A stretch of DNA of 64,000 bases from Haloprofundus marisrubri (lineage in GTDB: Archaea; Halobacteriota; Halobacteria; Halobacteriales; Haloferacaceae), in assembly GCF_001469955.1 (NCBI RefSeq), contig NZ_LOPU01000031.1, positions 99,895-163,894 on the forward strand, given 5' to 3'. This document shows positions 35,433 to 44,906 of this stretch, in pieces. Both the position numbers and the translations under genes were made by a program. Within the stretch, counting starts at the first letter, position 1. Every line of letters begins with the position of its first letter. Under the pieces are notes generated by a model. The model ran no database searches and was not told the origin of the DNA. It saw nothing but the letters and a program-made list of their open reading frames with translations.

Positions 35433-37919
35433 TCAGACCGGGACCATCGACTGGAGCGGGAGCCGCATCCCGAACAGTCCGCCGTCATCGACGCTGCTCG
35501 TCTCGTTGCCCGAAGACGAGTCGGTCGTCGTCTGCGTACTCGCCTCGGTCGTCGTTGGTTCCGACGTGGTCGGTTCGGCGGTGGTCGTCGTCTCGGTAGT
35601 CGTCGTCTCCGTGGTCGTCGGTTCCGAAGTCGTCGGTTCCGAAGTCGTGGTCGTCGACGGTGGTTCCGTCGTCGTCTCGTTCGGCGTCTCCGTCGGTGTC
35701 GACGTCGTAGTTGTAGGGGTCGACGTAGTCGTCGTGGGTGCCGACGTTGTCGTCGGCTGTGACGTGGTCGTCGGTTGTGACGTGGTCGTCGGTTCCGAGG
35801 TCGTCGCCGGCGGCGTCTCCGTCGGGTCGGGTGTGGTCGTTCCGTTCGGGGTCGTCGTCGTCGGTTCCGAGGTCGTCACCGGCGTTTGGGTTCCGTTCGG
35901 CGTCTGCGTTTCCGTCGGCGTCTGCGTTCCGGCGGGTGTCTGCGTCCCGTTCGGGGTCGCCGGCGGCGTCTCCGTCGGGGTCTCGGTGTCGGCGTCGGAG
36001 TCGCCATCATCGTCGTCGTCGCCGATTCCGAGCCAATCACCGATACCGCCTGAATCGTCGTCACCGGCGTCGCTGTTGTCGTCGGCGTCGTTGTCACCGG
36101 CGTCCCCGCTACCGCCGCCGCTCGCACCGTCACCGCCACTGCTCTGTGGCGTTTGTGTCGAGTTCGGTGCTGCCGTGGCGTTCGTGTTACCCCCGGTCGT
36201 GTTGTTCGAGGCATCGTCGGGGGTCGGTGCTGGGGTCGGCGTCGCGGTTTCCGTCGTGTTCGCGTAGTCGGGTATCGACGGACCACCGTCGTCGCCGTTG
36301 TCGACGCCGACGTCGGCGAGAACGACGCCGCCAGCGGCGACGAACATGAGCAGTCCCGCGACGAACATGCTGCGCTGCATCACGTTCTTACCACCGTCGG
36401 TGACGAGGCGGGCGTGTCGCCAGTAGAGCGTGTCGCCGGCGCTGCCGATTGGGCCCGGGAACTCCGCCAGCAGTTCGAGTATCTCACCCACGCCCAGCGC
36501 GCCGGTGAGACAGGCGACAGCGACGAAAAGCAGCAGGCCGACCGGCGGTACGACGACCAGCGAGAGCAGGTCGTTACCGACGAGCGACGGGAGCACGAGC
36601 ACGAGCGGGGTTGCGATGGCGATAGTTCCGAGCGAACGGAACAACCGCGACTCCGAGACGGGGTCGAAGCCGACTTTCTTCGCGCTCCAGAGATGGAAGA
36701 GGAACATCGACCCGTAGCCGACACTGGTGGCGACGGCCGCCCCGCGCATCCCGAACTGTGGGATGAGCGCGACGTTGAGCGCGACGTTGATGCCCGCCGC
36801 TGCGCCGGTCGCCGCAACCGGATACTTCATCGTCCCGTTACCTTGCGCGACGGCGAGAATCGGCCGTGCGACCGCGAAGCCGACGGTTCCCGGCAGCAGC
36901 AAGATGAGCGGAATGACCGCGTTGACGAACTCTTCACCGAGGTACAGCGGAACGACGACGGGTGCGAGCGCCGCGAGGCCGATAGCCATGATGCCCGTGA
37001 ACAGCAGCGTGTAGCGCGTCGTCCGCGCGGTGAGTTTCGAGATGCGCTCAGTCTGGCCGTTCGACCACATCTCCGAGGTGGAGTGGACGAACACCGTCTG
37101 GAAGGCGATAGGCGCGAACCAGAGGAACTCCGCGATGGCGAGTGCGCCCTTGTAGTGGCCGACGACGGCGTTCGGCTCCCAGTACTGCAGCATCAGAATG
37201 TCGAGGTGGTACAGCGACATCATGAGCGTCATCAGGACGATGCTCATCCCGTTGAACGTCAGCATCTCGCGGCGCGGAAGCGTGTCGGGTGCGCCACGAA
37301 CCACCGCCGACAGCGACACTTCTCGTGCGACCAGCACCATTCCGATGAGGCCGACGACGACGCTGGAGACGAGATGGCCGAGTAGCGCGCCGAGCACGCC
37401 GTAGCCGAGAACGACCAGCGAGACACCGACGCCGATGAACAGCAGCGAGTCGAGAACGCGAAGCGGTTCGGAGTACTCTTCGAGGCCGAACCCCATCAGC
37501 GTCCGGCGAGTGTACGCACGGAACTGTGCGGCGATGACGAGTCCGGCGAGTACCGTCGCGTACTGGACGAACGTGTCGCCGAACAGCGCGCCACCGAGAC
37601 CCGTTTCGGCGAGGAGAAGAACGGCACCGCTGCCGACGAGTGCGAGCACGATAGCGACGCGGAAGTAGAACCCGACGACGGCGTCCTTCCACCCGGGCGT
37701 ATCCCGGTCTTCGGCGATGTACTTGCGAACACCGTCGGTGACGCCGGAACTGACGAAAATCATCAGCAGCGCGAACACCGACAGTAGCGTCGTGTACGCG
37801 CCGACGTTCGTGTCGCCGAGTTCGCGGTACAGAAGCGGCGTCGTCGCCGCGCCGATGACGAGCGTGGCGACGCGACTGCCGCCAACCGAGAGGATGCCTT
37901 TCAGAATAGACCGGTCCAT
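35433..37919 (-). CDS. Polysaccharide flippase with a long mucin-like tail
   Basis: The 828-residue protein starts with a MATE/Wzx-type flippase (about residues 1-490, 12-14 helices: ATLVIGAATTPLLYREL, VRKYIAEDRDTPGWKDAVVGF, IALAVIPL-like segments). It then has an extra membrane helix (about 513-535) and an outside tail of about 290 residues. The tail first has Asp/Gly/Asn-rich stretches and then Thr/Pro/Ser repeats such as TSEPTTT, TQTPNGT and TETPPAT, with many N-glycosylation sequons (NTT, NAT, NST, several NGT and NET). It ends GLFGMRLPLQSMVPV. The tail probably projects through the surface layer. Its fusion to a flippase is unusual; the base composition is likewise biased. Confidence 0.85.
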   Translation of the reverse strand: MDRSILKGILSVGGSRVATLVIGAATTPLLYRELGDTNVGAYTTLLSVFALLMIFVSSGVTDGVRKYIAEDRDTPGWKDAVVGFYFRVAIVLALVGSGAVLLLAETGLGGALFGDTFVQYATVLAGLVIAAQFRAYTRRTLMGFGLEEYSEPLRVLDSLLFIGVGVSLVVLGYGVLGALLGHLVSSVVVGLIGMVLVAREVSLSAVVRGAPDTLPRREMLTFNGMSIVLMTLMMSLYHLDILMLQYWEPNAVVGHYKGALAIAEFLWFAPIAFQTVFVHSTSEMWSNGQTERISKLTARTTRYTLLFTGIMAIGLAALAPVVVPLYLGEEFVNAVIPLILLLPGTVGFAVARPILAVAQGNGTMKYPVAATGAAAGINVALNVALIPQFGMRGAAVATSVGYGSMFLFHLWSAKKVGFDPVSESRLFRSLGTIAIATPLVLVLPSLVGNDLLSLVVVPPVGLLLFVAVACLTGALGVGEILELLAEFPGPIGSAGDTLYWRHARLVTDGGKNVMQRSMFVAGLLMFVAAGGVVLADVGVDNGDDGGPSIPDYANTTETATPTPAPTPDDASNNTTGGNTNATAAPNSTQTPQSSGGDGASGGGSGDAGDNDADDNSDAGDDDSGGIGDWLGIGDDDDDGDSDADTETPTETPPATPNGTQTPAGTQTPTETQTPNGTQTPVTTSEPTTTTPNGTTTPDPTETPPATTSEPTTTSQPTTTSQPTTTSAPTTTTSTPTTTTSTPTETPNETTTEPPSTTTTSEPTTSEPTTTETTTTETTTTAEPTTSEPTTTEASTQTTTDSSSGNETSSVDDGGLFGMRLPLQSMVPV

Positions 37920-38125
37920 CAGGTACTCACCGGGCGACGATACCGAAGGCGTCTCGCAGGGGCGATGCTGTGGAGGCGCAGTGACATGGAGGTTTCTCTG
38001 GCCTACGGGGTGATTATTATAGAGACGCTATGCGCTGTGGCGCCCGAATTCGGTCGCTCGTAAGGTCGCCGCCCGAGAAGAATCGACAGCCCGCAGTTCG
38101 TTTATTTAGTTCTCGAACTCGGCGT

Positions 38126-39727
38126 TCAGAACTCGTTGCCCCACGCGCGTAGCTCGTCTTCGCTCTTGTCGTAGATGCCGTCTTCGAGCGTGCTCTGTTT
38201 GACGTAGGCGTCCTCGCTCGGGTCGTACAGATACAGCGCGTAGTAGCCGCCCTCGGAGTTGGCGTACACGTCCTCGATGCGCAGGCCGTTACCGTAGTTG
38301 CAGATGGGTCGTTCGCTCGCCACGTACTCGCCGCCGTACAGTTTGCAGTTGTCGCCGACGTTCTCCATGGCGCGGCGGTGCGGTGCCCCCGTCTGGTCGA
38401 CGGTCACCATAGAGAACCGCGCGTTGTCGCGCGCACAGAAGATACCCGAGCGTGCGCCCTCGTCGCCCACGTCGCCGGTTATCTTGACTTCCTCGCAGTT
38501 TACCTGTGCCGTCCGCGCGCTGTCGGTGAGTTTGATGCCGTAGCCGCCGGGCGTGTCCATGTCGATAGCCGTCCGGTAGATGGTGGTCTCGCCTGCCTCC
38601 GGCGAGACGACGATGCCGTGTTTGACCTTGTCGCCGGCCATCGAGATGCGGACGTTCTCTATCCACGTCGACTTGCACGTGTTCATCACCGTCAGCGCGT
38701 GCCCGTTGACCGCCGAGATGCGGATGTCGGTGTCGTAGACGGAGAGTCCCGACCCGTTTTCGAGGCGAATCGCGCGCTGGTTGACGTCCTGCGGGCGGTT
38801 GTCGTCGACGATAACCGTCGCGTTCCGTATCTCGCTGTCGGTACCACCTAGACGGATGTTCGCGGTGTCACTGTTTTTGAACACGCCGCCGTCGACGACG
38901 ACGGTGCCGCTGCCGCCGGAGGCGTACAGGCCGTTGTCGGGGAACGCGCCGAGTTCGCAGTCCTTGAACGTCAGTTCGCCGTTGTTGTGGACGTTCGAGA
39001 CGATGCCGCTCGGTCCTTTCCAGAGGTTGCCTTCGTTCGGCGTCTCCTCGGTCCACGCTCCGCCGCCGGGTGCGCGGAATCGCTCGACGATTCCCGTTCC
39101 ATCTTCGTCGGTGACGCAGAACCGACCCGGACCCCACGTGCCGCTGTCGTGTTCGCCGACGATGTCGATGTCACGGACTTCGAGTCGCTTCGAGGCCAGT
39201 GCGTCGATAACGCGGATGCCGGTGTCGTCGGCGGTGAAGTCCACCTCGAATCCCTCGAAGCGGATGTCCGTCCCCGGCGCGTAGTGAACGCCGAGGCGGA
39301 AGAGGCGATAGCGCGGGCCGTCGAACTCGTGGAAGTTCGCCGGGACGAGCGTCGCGTCGTTGCCGACGAGACCGAACTTCTCGAAGTCCGAAAACCGGAA
39401 CTGTCGGTCCATCCGGTATCGACCCGGCGGGAAGACGAGCAGCGTGTTGTCACCGCGGAGGCGCTCCAGCACGTCGTTTATCGGCTGGTTGCCCGTGTTG
39501 TCGGCCCCGGCTTCGACCACGTCGTACACGCGGTCGTACTCGGTGAACAGGTCTGTCATGTCGGCGCTCGTCGAGGCGGCGGCGGACCCGGTGCCCAACC
39601 GGACGCCTGCCCCGGCGACCCCCACGCCGAGCACTCCTTTGAGATAGCCGCGTCGCGTTCGGTCTGTCGCATCGTCGTTCTCTTCTACTGGTTCTTCGTT
39701 TCCGCAGGCGTACATATTGTTCGGCAT
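38126..39727 (-). CDS. Tat-exported right-handed beta-helix protein (2 of 2)
   Basis: The 533-residue protein has a hydrophilic N-terminus of about 24 residues, then TRRGYLKGVLGVGVAG, a Tat signal. The mature part repeats the pattern of the protein at 33739-35277: VVEAGADNTGNQPIN, FPPGRYRMDRQFRFSDFE, IVGEHDSGTWGPGRF, GAFPDNGLYASGGSG, RLENGSGLSVYDTDI and GIVVSPEAGETTIY. It lies upstream of the flippase gene on the same strand, with 206 bp between. It is probably a lyase, epimerase or depolymerase acting on the exported glycan; the substrate is inferred from context only. The start could also be the Met five residues in. Confidence 0.8.
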   Translation of the reverse strand: MPNNMYACGNEEPVEENDDATDRTRRGYLKGVLGVGVAGAGVRLGTGSAAASTSADMTDLFTEYDRVYDVVEAGADNTGNQPINDVLERLRGDNTLLVFPPGRYRMDRQFRFSDFEKFGLVGNDATLVPANFHEFDGPRYRLFRLGVHYAPGTDIRFEGFEVDFTADDTGIRVIDALASKRLEVRDIDIVGEHDSGTWGPGRFCVTDEDGTGIVERFRAPGGGAWTEETPNEGNLWKGPSGIVSNVHNNGELTFKDCELGAFPDNGLYASGGSGTVVVDGGVFKNSDTANIRLGGTDSEIRNATVIVDDNRPQDVNQRAIRLENGSGLSVYDTDIRISAVNGHALTVMNTCKSTWIENVRISMAGDKVKHGIVVSPEAGETTIYRTAIDMDTPGGYGIKLTDSARTAQVNCEEVKITGDVGDEGARSGIFCARDNARFSMVTVDQTGAPHRRAMENVGDNCKLYGGEYVASERPICNYGNGLRIEDVYANSEGGYYALYLYDPSEDAYVKQSTLEDGIYDKSEDELRAWGNEF

Positions 39728-40146
39728 GGTGTCTCATCCGTCGCACCCCCATCCATCCTCGAAAACGGTGTTCGACCCCCCGTTATCGTGCCCCTAACGC
39801 GGCAACCCGTTTGGTTGGTGTGCAACGTTCGTGGAAACAATACAGAACAATCAGTTCTAATAGACAGTCGTTCAGTACTGTAGGTTTTAAATGCGCGACC
39901 CCAGCAACGGACGATTAACCGGCGTTTACTAGCCACCAAACCGGTGGCCAACAGCAGGACAGTTCAACCCACTCCGGAGACGCGTCGGGCGGCGGGTACT
40001 TGGATGGAGTCACTCCGGTTACGACCTTGCTAAACGAGCGCTCGCGCTGTTTTTCGGCGGATTAGTGAATCAGAGGAATCGGCGTCGAACGTGACGAGTC
40101 GAGGGGTCGAAACAGTAGAAGCTGTCGGTTGAGTGTCGCTTTGGGA
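39728..40146. other. AT-enriched intergenic region
   Basis: This 420-bp gap lies upstream of the beta-helix gene and downstream of the HTH_10 gene. It contains AT-rich patches, for example GGTTTTAAATGCG at 39884-39896, which on the minus strand could be a promoter with a leader of about 160 nt. No coding frame is convincing. Confidence 0.4.
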
Positions 40147-40902
40147 TTAGCGGTCGCGGGGCGGAGTCGAACTCGGAGTGGCGAGGGTGTTGCCGACGAG
40201 CGCACCGGTTCCACGGCGCAGTTGCTGGGACACCGCGGAGGGGGAGACGCCGAACTGCTCGGCCAGTTCGTTTTGGGAACTCCGACGCGGCACGTCGTAG
40301 TAACCCATCTCGTAGGCGGTTCGGAGCAGTTGCTCTTGGTCGTCGGTGACGCCGTATCGCGCGTTTCCGGGGCGTCCGTCGGCGGCGTCGGGACTGTACA
40401 GTTGTCGAACGCGGAAGTCGACATCGGTCTCGCGGCAGCGGGTGCTCAGCGCCGAAAGCACCGCTCGGCCGGGCAGTCGCATGCGGACGTGCCACCCGCC
40501 GCTGTTGTTCTCGGCGCTCGTCACCGACGCACCCAGCGACTCCGGTATCTCGGTCGGCCACCGCGCCGCGTCGCTCAGTCCGACTCGGTACGTCCGGTAG
40601 TTCGAGTCGACGCCGACGAGTGTCGGGTCGCAGACGGTTGTGTCGTCGACGAGTGCCGACTCGAACACGTCGAAATCGGCGTTCGCAGCGGTGAAAAACA
40701 GCGTCTGTCGGCCACGGTACGTCGTCTGTGACTGTGGTCGGACCGTCGACTCCGAAACGGCGTCGAGCGTCGGACACAGGAGGATAGACGGGTGTGCGAG
40801 ATACGCCTCGACGACGAGGTCGTAGCGTTCGACGGCGAGGCCGTCCGTCGTCGACGACTCCTCGGCTCGCGGGTCACTCCGGTCGTCGGGGTCGTCGCCC
40901 AT
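40147..40902 (-). CDS. HTH_10 (Bat-type) transcriptional regulator
   Basis: The 251-residue protein has an N-terminal domain with CPTLDAVSESTV and TLFFTAANADFDVFESAL, a haloarchaeal GAF-like input module, and a C-terminal HTH_10 domain (about 175-240): DDQEQLLRTAYEMGYYDVPR and ELAEQFGVSPSAVSQQLRRG. This family includes the bacterio-opsin activator and probably regulates by binding promoters directly. It is monocistronic. The Met at 40902 is used because it follows the hydrophilic GGPVPLS extension. Its target genes are unknown, though the glycan locus is adjacent. Confidence 0.85.
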   Translation of the reverse strand: MGDDPDDRSDPRAEESSTTDGLAVERYDLVVEAYLAHPSILLCPTLDAVSESTVRPQSQTTYRGRQTLFFTAANADFDVFESALVDDTTVCDPTLVGVDSNYRTYRVGLSDAARWPTEIPESLGASVTSAENNSGGWHVRMRLPGRAVLSALSTRCRETDVDFRVRQLYSPDAADGRPGNARYGVTDDQEQLLRTAYEMGYYDVPRRSSQNELAEQFGVSPSAVSQQLRRGTGALVGNTLATPSSTPPRDR

Positions 40903-41181
40903 GCTCAACGGCACGGGGCCGCCCACCTTCCGAGACGGGACCTACTCGTCGTCGGCCGTACCGCGCTCGACGACACTATCGTCGGGTGAGTGTGGACCCT
41001 CATATCAGACGGCTACTGAACACGGAAGCGAGATAAATCCAGAACTCCGTTGCGACTGTTTCTGCGCTGAGCGGGCGTTTAGTAACGAGGTAACCGGGGA
41101 TGACACTCTGCGGACACAGTCATGCACTCCGGAGTGGCTCACGAACCCGGCGGCGAGTCGTGAGCCACTATCGGTGGGCGC

Positions 41182-41736
41182 TCACCGTCGTGACTGTCCG
41201 GCAGTCGCCTGCGGTTTCCGATAGCGGTCTGTAACGAACAGAGCGAGCGCCGCCAGACAGACGAGTAGTTCGATGGGGAACGACGCCGACGAGAGATACT
41301 GTGCGACGTACCCCTCGGAGAGAAACGGGAGCCACGACAGCAGCGTGTCGGTGTAGCCCGGGGCCGACCCGTCGACCATCGGATTCGACCAGTGCGTCAT
41401 CGGCCAGCCGAGCATGCCGGCAGCGTGCGCAACACGGCCGTCGAGCGTCAACTGAAAGAGGTCTGCACCGAGATGCGAGAGCCATCCAACCGCGAAGGCG
41501 ACACCCGCTCGATAGGTGCTGTCGTCGACCGCCGTGTGTAACGCCGTCACGACAACGACGAGGCCGAAAATCGAGTGTGAGACGGTCTGATACGCGGGGA
41601 GGACGCCGGAGAGACCGAGCGATTTGTCGATGATGTCGGGCAGTGCCGCGCCCAACAGACACCAGCCCAGAAGGAGGCGACTGCGGACGCCGAGGAGGTA
41701 GCCGAGCGCCAGATGTGCGGGGAACCACATTGGCAT
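41182..41736 (-). CDS. Metal-dependent membrane hydrolase (DUF457/YdjM-like), paralogue
   Basis: A 184-residue protein with PMWFPAHLALGYLLGV, LPDIIDKSLG and AVGWLSHLGADLF, the same His/Asp and helix pattern as at 26216-26782. The hydrophobic loop IFGLVVVVTALH follows HSIFG. A TTTTAG box on the minus strand just upstream suggests a leaderless start at the ATG at 41736 or six bases further in. Function as for the family, unresolved. Confidence 0.78.
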   Translation of the reverse strand: MPMWFPAHLALGYLLGVRSRLLLGWCLLGAALPDIIDKSLGLSGVLPAYQTVSHSIFGLVVVVTALHTAVDDSTYRAGVAFAVGWLSHLGADLFQLTLDGRVAHAAGMLGWPMTHWSNPMVDGSAPGYTDTLLSWLPFLSEGYVAQYLSSASFPIELLVCLAALALFVTDRYRKPQATAGQSRR

Positions 41737-41958
41737 CGCCAAACCCATTGGCCGCTAAAAGCGCACGGATTCGGCACAGTTGGTGACGGGTAGCCGACAA
41801 ACTGTGTTCAGAGAATTCGAGCGTCAGCGCAGTCGCTCGACGGATGAATATCCCGTAGGGTGCGTGAACGACGTGTACCCCTACCCGTGTTCCCGACACC
41901 CTACGGTCGGTATCAACGTAGATGAAGAACCAGTATATAAACGTGTGTCAGACGAGCG

Positions 41959-42141
41959 TCAGTCGTCTTCGTCGGCGTCTTTCATCTCTTCGAGTTTCGA
42001 GAGCAAATCGTCCGTCGAGGCGTCGGAGTCGAACGTCACTTTCCCGTCGTGGTCGTTCTCGTGAACGCTCACGCCCTCGTCGGCGTCGGCGTTCACAGTC
42101 TGGTCTCGCTGCTCGGATTCATCGTAGCTGCCAAAACCCAT
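41959..42141 (-). CDS. Small acidic DUF5786 protein
   Basis: A 60-residue protein opening MGFGSYDESEQRDQ, the hallmark of the haloarchaeal DUF5786 family, with a very acidic C-terminus (LEEMKDADEDD). No function is known. The start is set by this conserved N-terminus; the upstream frame is Arg-rich and unlikely. Confidence 0.85.
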   Translation of the reverse strand: MGFGSYDESEQRDQTVNADADEGVSVHENDHDGKVTFDSDASTDDLLSKLEEMKDADEDD

Positions 42142-42231
42142 ACTTCGAGTTCCGGACGCCGATACAAAACAGACACGATGCGCTGGGCTTCGTGTCAGTC
42201 TCGTCAATTGTCGGCGGGCGCTTCTACCTCG

Positions 42232-42786
42232 TCAGTCGTCGGCAGGCGTCTGTTTCGCTTTGTCCGCGAACTTCTCTCTGACTTTCCGAATCTTGGGTTC
42301 GGCGTTGAACGTGCAGTACGCGTCGCCGGGGTTCTTCTCGTAGTAGTCCTGGTGGTGTTCTTCGGCGACGTAGTACGGCCCGAGCGATTCGATTTCGGTA
42401 ACGATTGGGTCGTCGAACGCCCCTTCGGCTTCGAGTTCCTCGACGAACGACTCCACGAGTTCACGTTGCTCGTCGTCGTGGTAGTACACCGCCGAACGGT
42501 ACTGGGTTCCCACGTCCGGACCCTGTCGGTTGAGCGTCGTCGGGTCGTGGACGGTGAAAAAGACCTGCAGGAGGTCCTCGTAGCTCAGTTTCTCGGGGTC
42601 GTACTCGACTTGGACGGCTTCGGCGTGGCCGGTGTTCCCGGTACAGACCTGTTTGTACGTCGGGTCTTCAACGTCGCCGCCGGTGTAGCCGGAGATGGCT
42701 TCGTGGACGCCGTCGAGTTCCTTCATCGCCGCCTCGATACACCAGAAGCAGCCACCGGCGAACGTCGCCGTCTCTGTGTTGCTCAT
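42232..42786 (-). CDS. msrA: Peptide methionine sulfoxide reductase A
   Basis: The 184-residue enzyme repairs S-methionine sulfoxide in proteins. The catalytic GGCFWCIEAAM motif lies at residues about 11-21, with the active Cys in GCFW; EVQVEYDPEKLSY and GTQYRSAVYYHDDEQ are the substrate-binding segments of the family. The length is normal. No MsrB is fused. It is the main protection against oxidised methionine in the cytoplasm; it is monocistronic here. Confidence 0.95.
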   Translation of the reverse strand: MSNTETATFAGGCFWCIEAAMKELDGVHEAISGYTGGDVEDPTYKQVCTGNTGHAEAVQVEYDPEKLSYEDLLQVFFTVHDPTTLNRQGPDVGTQYRSAVYYHDDEQRELVESFVEELEAEGAFDDPIVTEIESLGPYYVAEEHHQDYYEKNPGDAYCTFNAEPKIRKVREKFADKAKQTPADD

Positions 42787-42880
42787 GCGGCGAGTAGGGG
42801 CGCGAGGCGTTAAGATGCTACGGAAGTGGCGGGTGCGAAAAGCGCGAGAACCCGCCGCGACACTCGCTACTCGTTACCCG

Positions 42881-43729
42881 TTACTCGTTCAGCCGCGACA
42901 TCTCCTCGTCGGAGAGGTCGATATGGGAGGCGGCGACGTTGTCGTGGAGGTGGTCGACGCTGGAGGTTCCCGGAATCGGGAGCATCACCTCCGAGCGGTG
43001 CAGCAGCCACGCGAGTGCGATTTGCTGGGTCGTCGCGTCGTGGGCGTCCGCAATCTCCTCGACGGCGTCGGCCTTATCGCCCAAGTCACCCGCGCCGAGC
43101 GGGTACCACGGGATGAACCCGATACCGGTCTCTTCGCAGGCGTCGAGGACGTCCTCCTGTTCTCTGTCGCCGATGTTGAACCGATTTTGTACGGTTGCGA
43201 TGTCGACGATGTCGCGGGCGGTGTCGAGTTGCTCCACCGAAACGTTGCTGAGGCCGACGTGGCCGATTTTGCCTTCGTCTTTGAGTTCGGCGAGCGTCTG
43301 GACCGACTCCTCGAAATCGACGTCAGGGTCCGGTCGGTGGAACTGGTAGAGGTCGATTTGGTCGACGCGGAGACGGTCGAGACTACCGAGAATCGCGTTG
43401 CGGAGGTAGTCGGGGTCGCCGTTGGGCAGCCACTCACCGTCGGCGTTGCGCAGCAGACCGCCTTTGGTGGCGACGACGAGGTCGTCGGGATACGGATGCA
43501 GCGCTTCGCCGATGAGTCGCTCGCTCACGGCCGGACCGTAGGAGTCGGCGGTGTCGATGAGGTCGGTGCCGGTTGCGATGACTTCGTGAAGTACGCGGTG
43601 GGCTTCCTCGGAGTCGTCGGGTTCGCCGATGATGTTCTCGCCGGTGAGACGCATCGCGCCGTAGCCGAGTCGGTGAACCGTGAGTTCGCCGCCGATATCG
43701 AAGGTGTCGCTGTGATTTTCGACCGTCAT
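42881..43729 (-). CDS. Aldo/keto reductase
   Basis: The 282-residue enzyme is an AKR of the YdbC/potassium-channel beta-like branch: LTVHRLGYGAMRLTGEN at the start, catalytic Asp and Tyr in DTADSYGPAVSE, Lys in VVATKGG, and His in YQFHRPDPD. The C-terminal LPIPGTSSVDHLHDNVAA binds NADPH phosphate. The start ATG is set by this N-terminus; the long frame upstream is antisense to the hydroxyacid dehydrogenase. It is divergent from that gene with a 154-bp gap. Confidence 0.92.
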   Translation of the reverse strand: MTVENHSDTFDIGGELTVHRLGYGAMRLTGENIIGEPDDSEEAHRVLHEVIATGTDLIDTADSYGPAVSERLIGEALHPYPDDLVVATKGGLLRNADGEWLPNGDPDYLRNAILGSLDRLRVDQIDLYQFHRPDPDVDFEESVQTLAELKDEGKIGHVGLSNVSVEQLDTARDIVDIATVQNRFNIGDREQEDVLDACEETGIGFIPWYPLGAGDLGDKADAVEEIADAHDATTQQIALAWLLHRSEVMLPIPGTSSVDHLHDNVAASHIDLSDEEMSRLNE

Positions 43730-43883
43730 AGAGAAGGAGACGGCCGCGAGATAGTAGCCTCTTGTGGCACCGGCACCTCGCGTGCGCGTGAGACACATAG
43801 TGCACGGTAGCATTAAACACGGAAATTGCACGCATCTTCGCCGACCACAACGCTTGCCTGCCGTGTCGCCGAACTCACGACCG

Positions 43884-44855
43884 ATGGCCGAACAACTCAC
43901 CATCGGCGTGCTTCGCGGGCGGGCCCACGGCCGGTCGAGCGAAGAAGCGGCGGAAGCGCTCCGAGAACGACTCCCGGACCACGAGATTCGATACGCTCGA
44001 ACACGCGCCGAAGAACTCGCAGTCGCCGAAGACGCCGACGTACTCGTCGGTCTGCGCGCCGACGATGAACTGCTGGAGGCGAGTGAGAACCTCCGCATCT
44101 TCGCCGCCGGCTCTGCGGGTGTCGACCACCTCCCGCTCGACGCGTTCGAGGCACAGGACGTCGCCGTGACGAACGCCTCGGGCGTCCACGGACCGAACAT
44201 GGCCGAACACGTGTTGGCGACGCTGCTGTCGCTCACCCGCCGTCTCGACGTGGGAATGCGCCAGCAACGACGCCGCGAGTGGCGGCGCTTCCAGACGCGC
44301 GGCGAACTGTACGACAGTACCGTCACCGTCGTCGGCCTCGGCGCAATCGGTGAGGCGCTGGTCGAACGACTCTCGGGCTTTGGCGTCCACACCATCGGCG
44401 TCCGGTACTCCCCGGAAAAAGGTGGCCCCACCGACGAGGTCATCGGTTTCGATGACGAAAAACTGGCCGACGCGTTCGCGCGGACCGACGCACTCGTCCT
44501 CGCCTGTCCGCTGACCGAGACGACCCGCGGACTGGTCGACGACGACGCCTTCCGGACGCTTCCCACCGACTCGATTCTGGTCAACGTCGCCCGCGGCCCC
44601 GTCGTCGACACCGACGCGCTGGTGTCGGCGCTGCAGAGCAACTCGATTGCGGCGGCGGCGCTGGACGTGACCGACCCCGAACCGTTGCCCGAAGACCACC
44701 CGCTGTGGACCTTCGGCAACGTCATCATCACGCCGCACAGCGCCGGCGACACGCCGCAGTACTGGCAGCGCGTCGCCGACATCGTCGCCGAAAACGTCGA
44801 GCAACTCGAAGAGGGCGGCGAAGACGCGAAACTCCGCAACCGCGTCGAGTTCTGA
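43884..44855 (+). CDS. D-2-hydroxyacid dehydrogenase
   Basis: The 323-residue protein is an NAD-dependent D-isomer-specific dehydrogenase. It has a Rossmann motif VVGLGAIGEALVERL, the catalytic Arg in NVARGPVVDTDAL, the Glu in DPEPLPEDHPLW and the His in ITPHSAGDTPQY. The N-terminal substrate domain is standard (IFAAGSAGVDHLPLD). Substrate (glyoxylate, hydroxypyruvate, 2-keto acids) cannot be fixed. Confidence 0.92.
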   Translation: MAEQLTIGVLRGRAHGRSSEEAAEALRERLPDHEIRYARTRAEELAVAEDADVLVGLRADDELLEASENLRIFAAGSAGVDHLPLDAFEAQDVAVTNASGVHGPNMAEHVLATLLSLTRRLDVGMRQQRRREWRRFQTRGELYDSTVTVVGLGAIGEALVERLSGFGVHTIGVRYSPEKGGPTDEVIGFDDEKLADAFARTDALVLACPLTETTRGLVDDDAFRTLPTDSILVNVARGPVVDTDALVSALQSNSIAAAALDVTDPEPLPEDHPLWTFGNVIITPHSAGDTPQYWQRVADIVAENVEQLEEGGEDAKLRNRVEF

Positions 44856-44906
44856 GGGTTCTCGGCGGGTCGAGGCGGCGAACGCGCCGACCACCGTCAA
44901 CCCAGT

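Noticed and set aside
35560..35990. Possible CRISPR or satellite array
   Set aside because: The periodic sequence encodes Thr/Pro repeats in frame with the flippase; repeats are short and without unique spacers.
42881..44839. 652-codon version of the aldo/keto reductase
   Set aside because: The upstream part is antisense to the hydroxyacid dehydrogenase; the conserved start is at 43729.
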